Below are positions 7,492 to 8,616 of a DNA stretch of 8,616 nt, in pieces. The stretch's first letter is position 1. Each line of letters opens with the position of its first letter. The stretch lies in NCBI GenBank assembly GCA_902497215.1, contig CABVEH010000036.1, positions 1 through 8,616 of the forward strand. Direction: 5' to 3'. Under the pieces are notes generated by a model. The model ran no database searches. It was not told the DNA's origin and saw only the letters and a program-made list of their open reading frames with translations. Source of the DNA: an uncultured Eggerthellaceae bacterium. GTDB lineage: Bacteria; Actinomycetota; Coriobacteriia; Coriobacteriales; Eggerthellaceae. The position numbers were made by a program, and so were the translations under genes.

Positions 7492-7581
7492 CTTGACTCC
7501 TAACGGTGTCAGCTCCTGATTGCATGGATAGTATAATAATTAGCCAAAACCATATATATCAGGCTAGCAACCCAATGGCAT
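7492..7581 (-). promoter_or_regulatory. Gap upstream of the RloC-like gene: ribosome binding site and weak AT-rich promoter candidate
   Basis: The minus strand carries TTAGGAGTCAAGATG; TAGGAG at 7497-7502 is a strong ribosome binding site 5 nt from the ATG. Further upstream is an AT-rich stretch with TATACT (7530-7535) as a possible -10 box but no good -35. TAGCC at 7541-7545 pairs with GGCTA at 7562-7566, a weak stem without a clean T-run. The gap is short enough for cotranscription with the gene upstream. Confidence 0.45.
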
Positions 7582-8616
7582 TTATTTGGCCTTTCGCGTA
7601 CTGAAATTATCTAAGTGCGCAGTTGCCCCCACAATCAGTTTTTCCTCCTCGGGAAGCCAATCGAAGTAGACTCTCGCAAATTTGTCGTCCTTGGGTTTAC
7701 CTGTACGCGAACAAATGTGCGTCTCAATATTAATAGGAACGCCTTTGTATTCATCCTTGCGCTGCGCCATGAAATCATTTGATTTCTTCGTTTGTCGTCC
7801 TTCGCTTCGCGCATATTCGAAATTCGATATATCACCGAATTCTTTTGCGATATCGCAGTCTCCTTGGCACATCAAAGGATGAAGCTTCGTACACATGTCA
7901 TGAAGAGCCATCCACAATGTAGAAGGAGTAGATTCACATTCGTCCAAGCTTTTCCATCCACGGTCTGAGAAATCAATTCTGTCGGGAAATGCATCGACAA
8001 TTACTCGTGCAACATCATGACAGGTGCAAGGGATTCTATCCATCGCCCTTATGCATTCATGAAGATCCGTATCCGTATTTCGGTCATCACCAAATGAAGC
8101 CTCATACGCTTCGCATCGAGAGTTAAGCTCGTAACGCTCTTTCCTTAGCTGCTTGTTTTCTTCCGACAGAGTATCAATTTTGTCATCCTTAGCCTCTATC
8201 ATGTCTTTGAGGCTAGCGTTCTCGCTTTCGAGTTCCGAAATGGGTCCGGCGAGTTCTTCCCACGCCCTGTCCTGGATGTCGATTTTCTCACGATAAATCT
8301 TCTTTTCCCTCGACGATTCGCGATTCAGTCTTCGCACATCTTCGAGCCTTGTTGCTGTTTCCCAAAAATGAACATCTTGCGCCAATGCGCGGCGGAGCAT
8401 CCTGTATACTCCTTCTCGACCGATTCTGTGAATGTCGCCGACACGAATAGGGCGATGGCGCCTATAGTCCGTTTTCTTCTCGACATTGGGCTTTCCGGAA
8501 TAAACTCTCACCATTCCGTTAGAACACCTAAGCTTGTGGTCATCGAGCTTCTGGTTCAACGCCTCCATCGCAGAAACGTCTGAAGTGTAATAGACGAGCG
8601 CATTTGGTCCTATATA
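7582..8616 (-). CDS. Unrecognised coiled-coil protein, 5' end cut by the window
   Basis: The frame is open from the window edge: 16 codons (YIGPNALVYYTSDVSA) precede the ATG at 8568, which has no ribosome binding site, so the true start probably lies outside. With that ATG as residue 1, the visible parts are: a basic, Arg-rich region (20-62); a long charged coiled coil (about 70-155) with heptad-like Leu/Ile spacing; a Cys/His-rich section (170-238) with CTCH, a CTKLH segment and CQGDC; and a C-terminal part (272-324) with IETHICSRTG, ARVYFDWLPEEEKLIVG and AHLDNFST. This last part reminds me of the endings of other bacterial hypothetical proteins (RIYF-W-KI-IG-HL pattern), but I cannot name the family. 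No signal peptide is visible. It precedes the RloC-like gene by 90 bp on the same strand, with similar AT-rich composition, so the two may form a unit. Function unknown. Confidence 0.75.
   Translation of the reverse strand, partial: YIGPNALVYYTSDVSAMEALNQKLDDHKLRCSNGMVRVYSGKPNVEKKTDYRRHRPIRVGDIHRIGREGVYRMLRRALAQDVHFWETATRLEDVRRLNRESSREKKIYREKIDIQDRAWEELAGPISELESENASLKDMIEAKDDKIDTLSEENKQLRKERYELNSRCEAYEASFGDDRNTDTDLHECIRAMDRIPCTCHDVARVIVDAFPDRIDFSDRGWKSLDECESTPSTLWMALHDMCTKLHPLMCQGDCDIAKEFGDISNFEYARSEGRQTKKSNDFMAQRKDEYKGVPINIETHICSRTGKPKDDKFARVYFDWLPEEEKLIVGATAHLDNFSTRKAK

Noticed and set aside
7532..7537. TATAAT on the plus strand as a -10 box
   Set aside because: There is no suitable -35 at 16-18 bp, and no plus-strand gene follows; the downstream region is coded on the minus strand.

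Overview
The window carries four genes, all on the minus strand, so the biological order runs from 8616 down to 1. It looks like a Gram-positive genome. The two complete or partial secreted proteins have Sec signal peptides, peptidoglycan or protease domains and GBS Bsp-like repeats, with no outer-membrane features. The mix of moderate to high GC, the mosaic protein architectures and the repeat type suggest a gut Coriobacteriia (Eggerthellaceae-like) bacterium. That assignment is inference from protein style, not from a marker gene.

Layout. (1) 8616-7582: the 3' part of a protein I do not recognise, cut by the window edge, with a long coiled coil, a Cys/His-rich middle and a conserved-looking C-terminus. 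(2) 7491-5527: a complete 654-aa ABC/SMC-type ATPase of the AAA_13/PrrC-RloC type. It has a CPVC zinc-hook motif between coiled-coil arms and a C-terminal region with RxxxE and a downstream SH, as expected for an anticodon-nuclease-like effector. (3) 5526-5220: a 307-bp intergenic region with a good sigma-70-like promoter and a hairpin-rich leader of about 190 nt. (4) 5219-1380: a 1279-aa secreted subtilisin-like (S8) protease that also holds an Ig-like segment, an intact transglutaminase-like Cys-His-Asp domain and three C-terminal GBS Bsp-like repeats. (5) 1288-1: a secreted NlpC/P60 endopeptidase with at least two of the same repeats, cut by the window edge.

How they work together. The two secreted proteins are adjacent, co-oriented and share the same tail module, so they probably act at the same place on the cell surface: one on proteins, one on peptidoglycan. 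The two upstream genes are clearly poorer in GC (about 40% in sampled lines, against roughly 50-70% in the secreted genes). They look like an accessory, possibly defence-related pair. The most interesting candidates are the RloC-like ATPase with its unknown coiled-coil neighbour, and the protease-transglutaminase fusion with a GC-rich exchangeable repeat cassette at its end. No rRNA, tRNA, CRISPR array or insertion sequence was seen.
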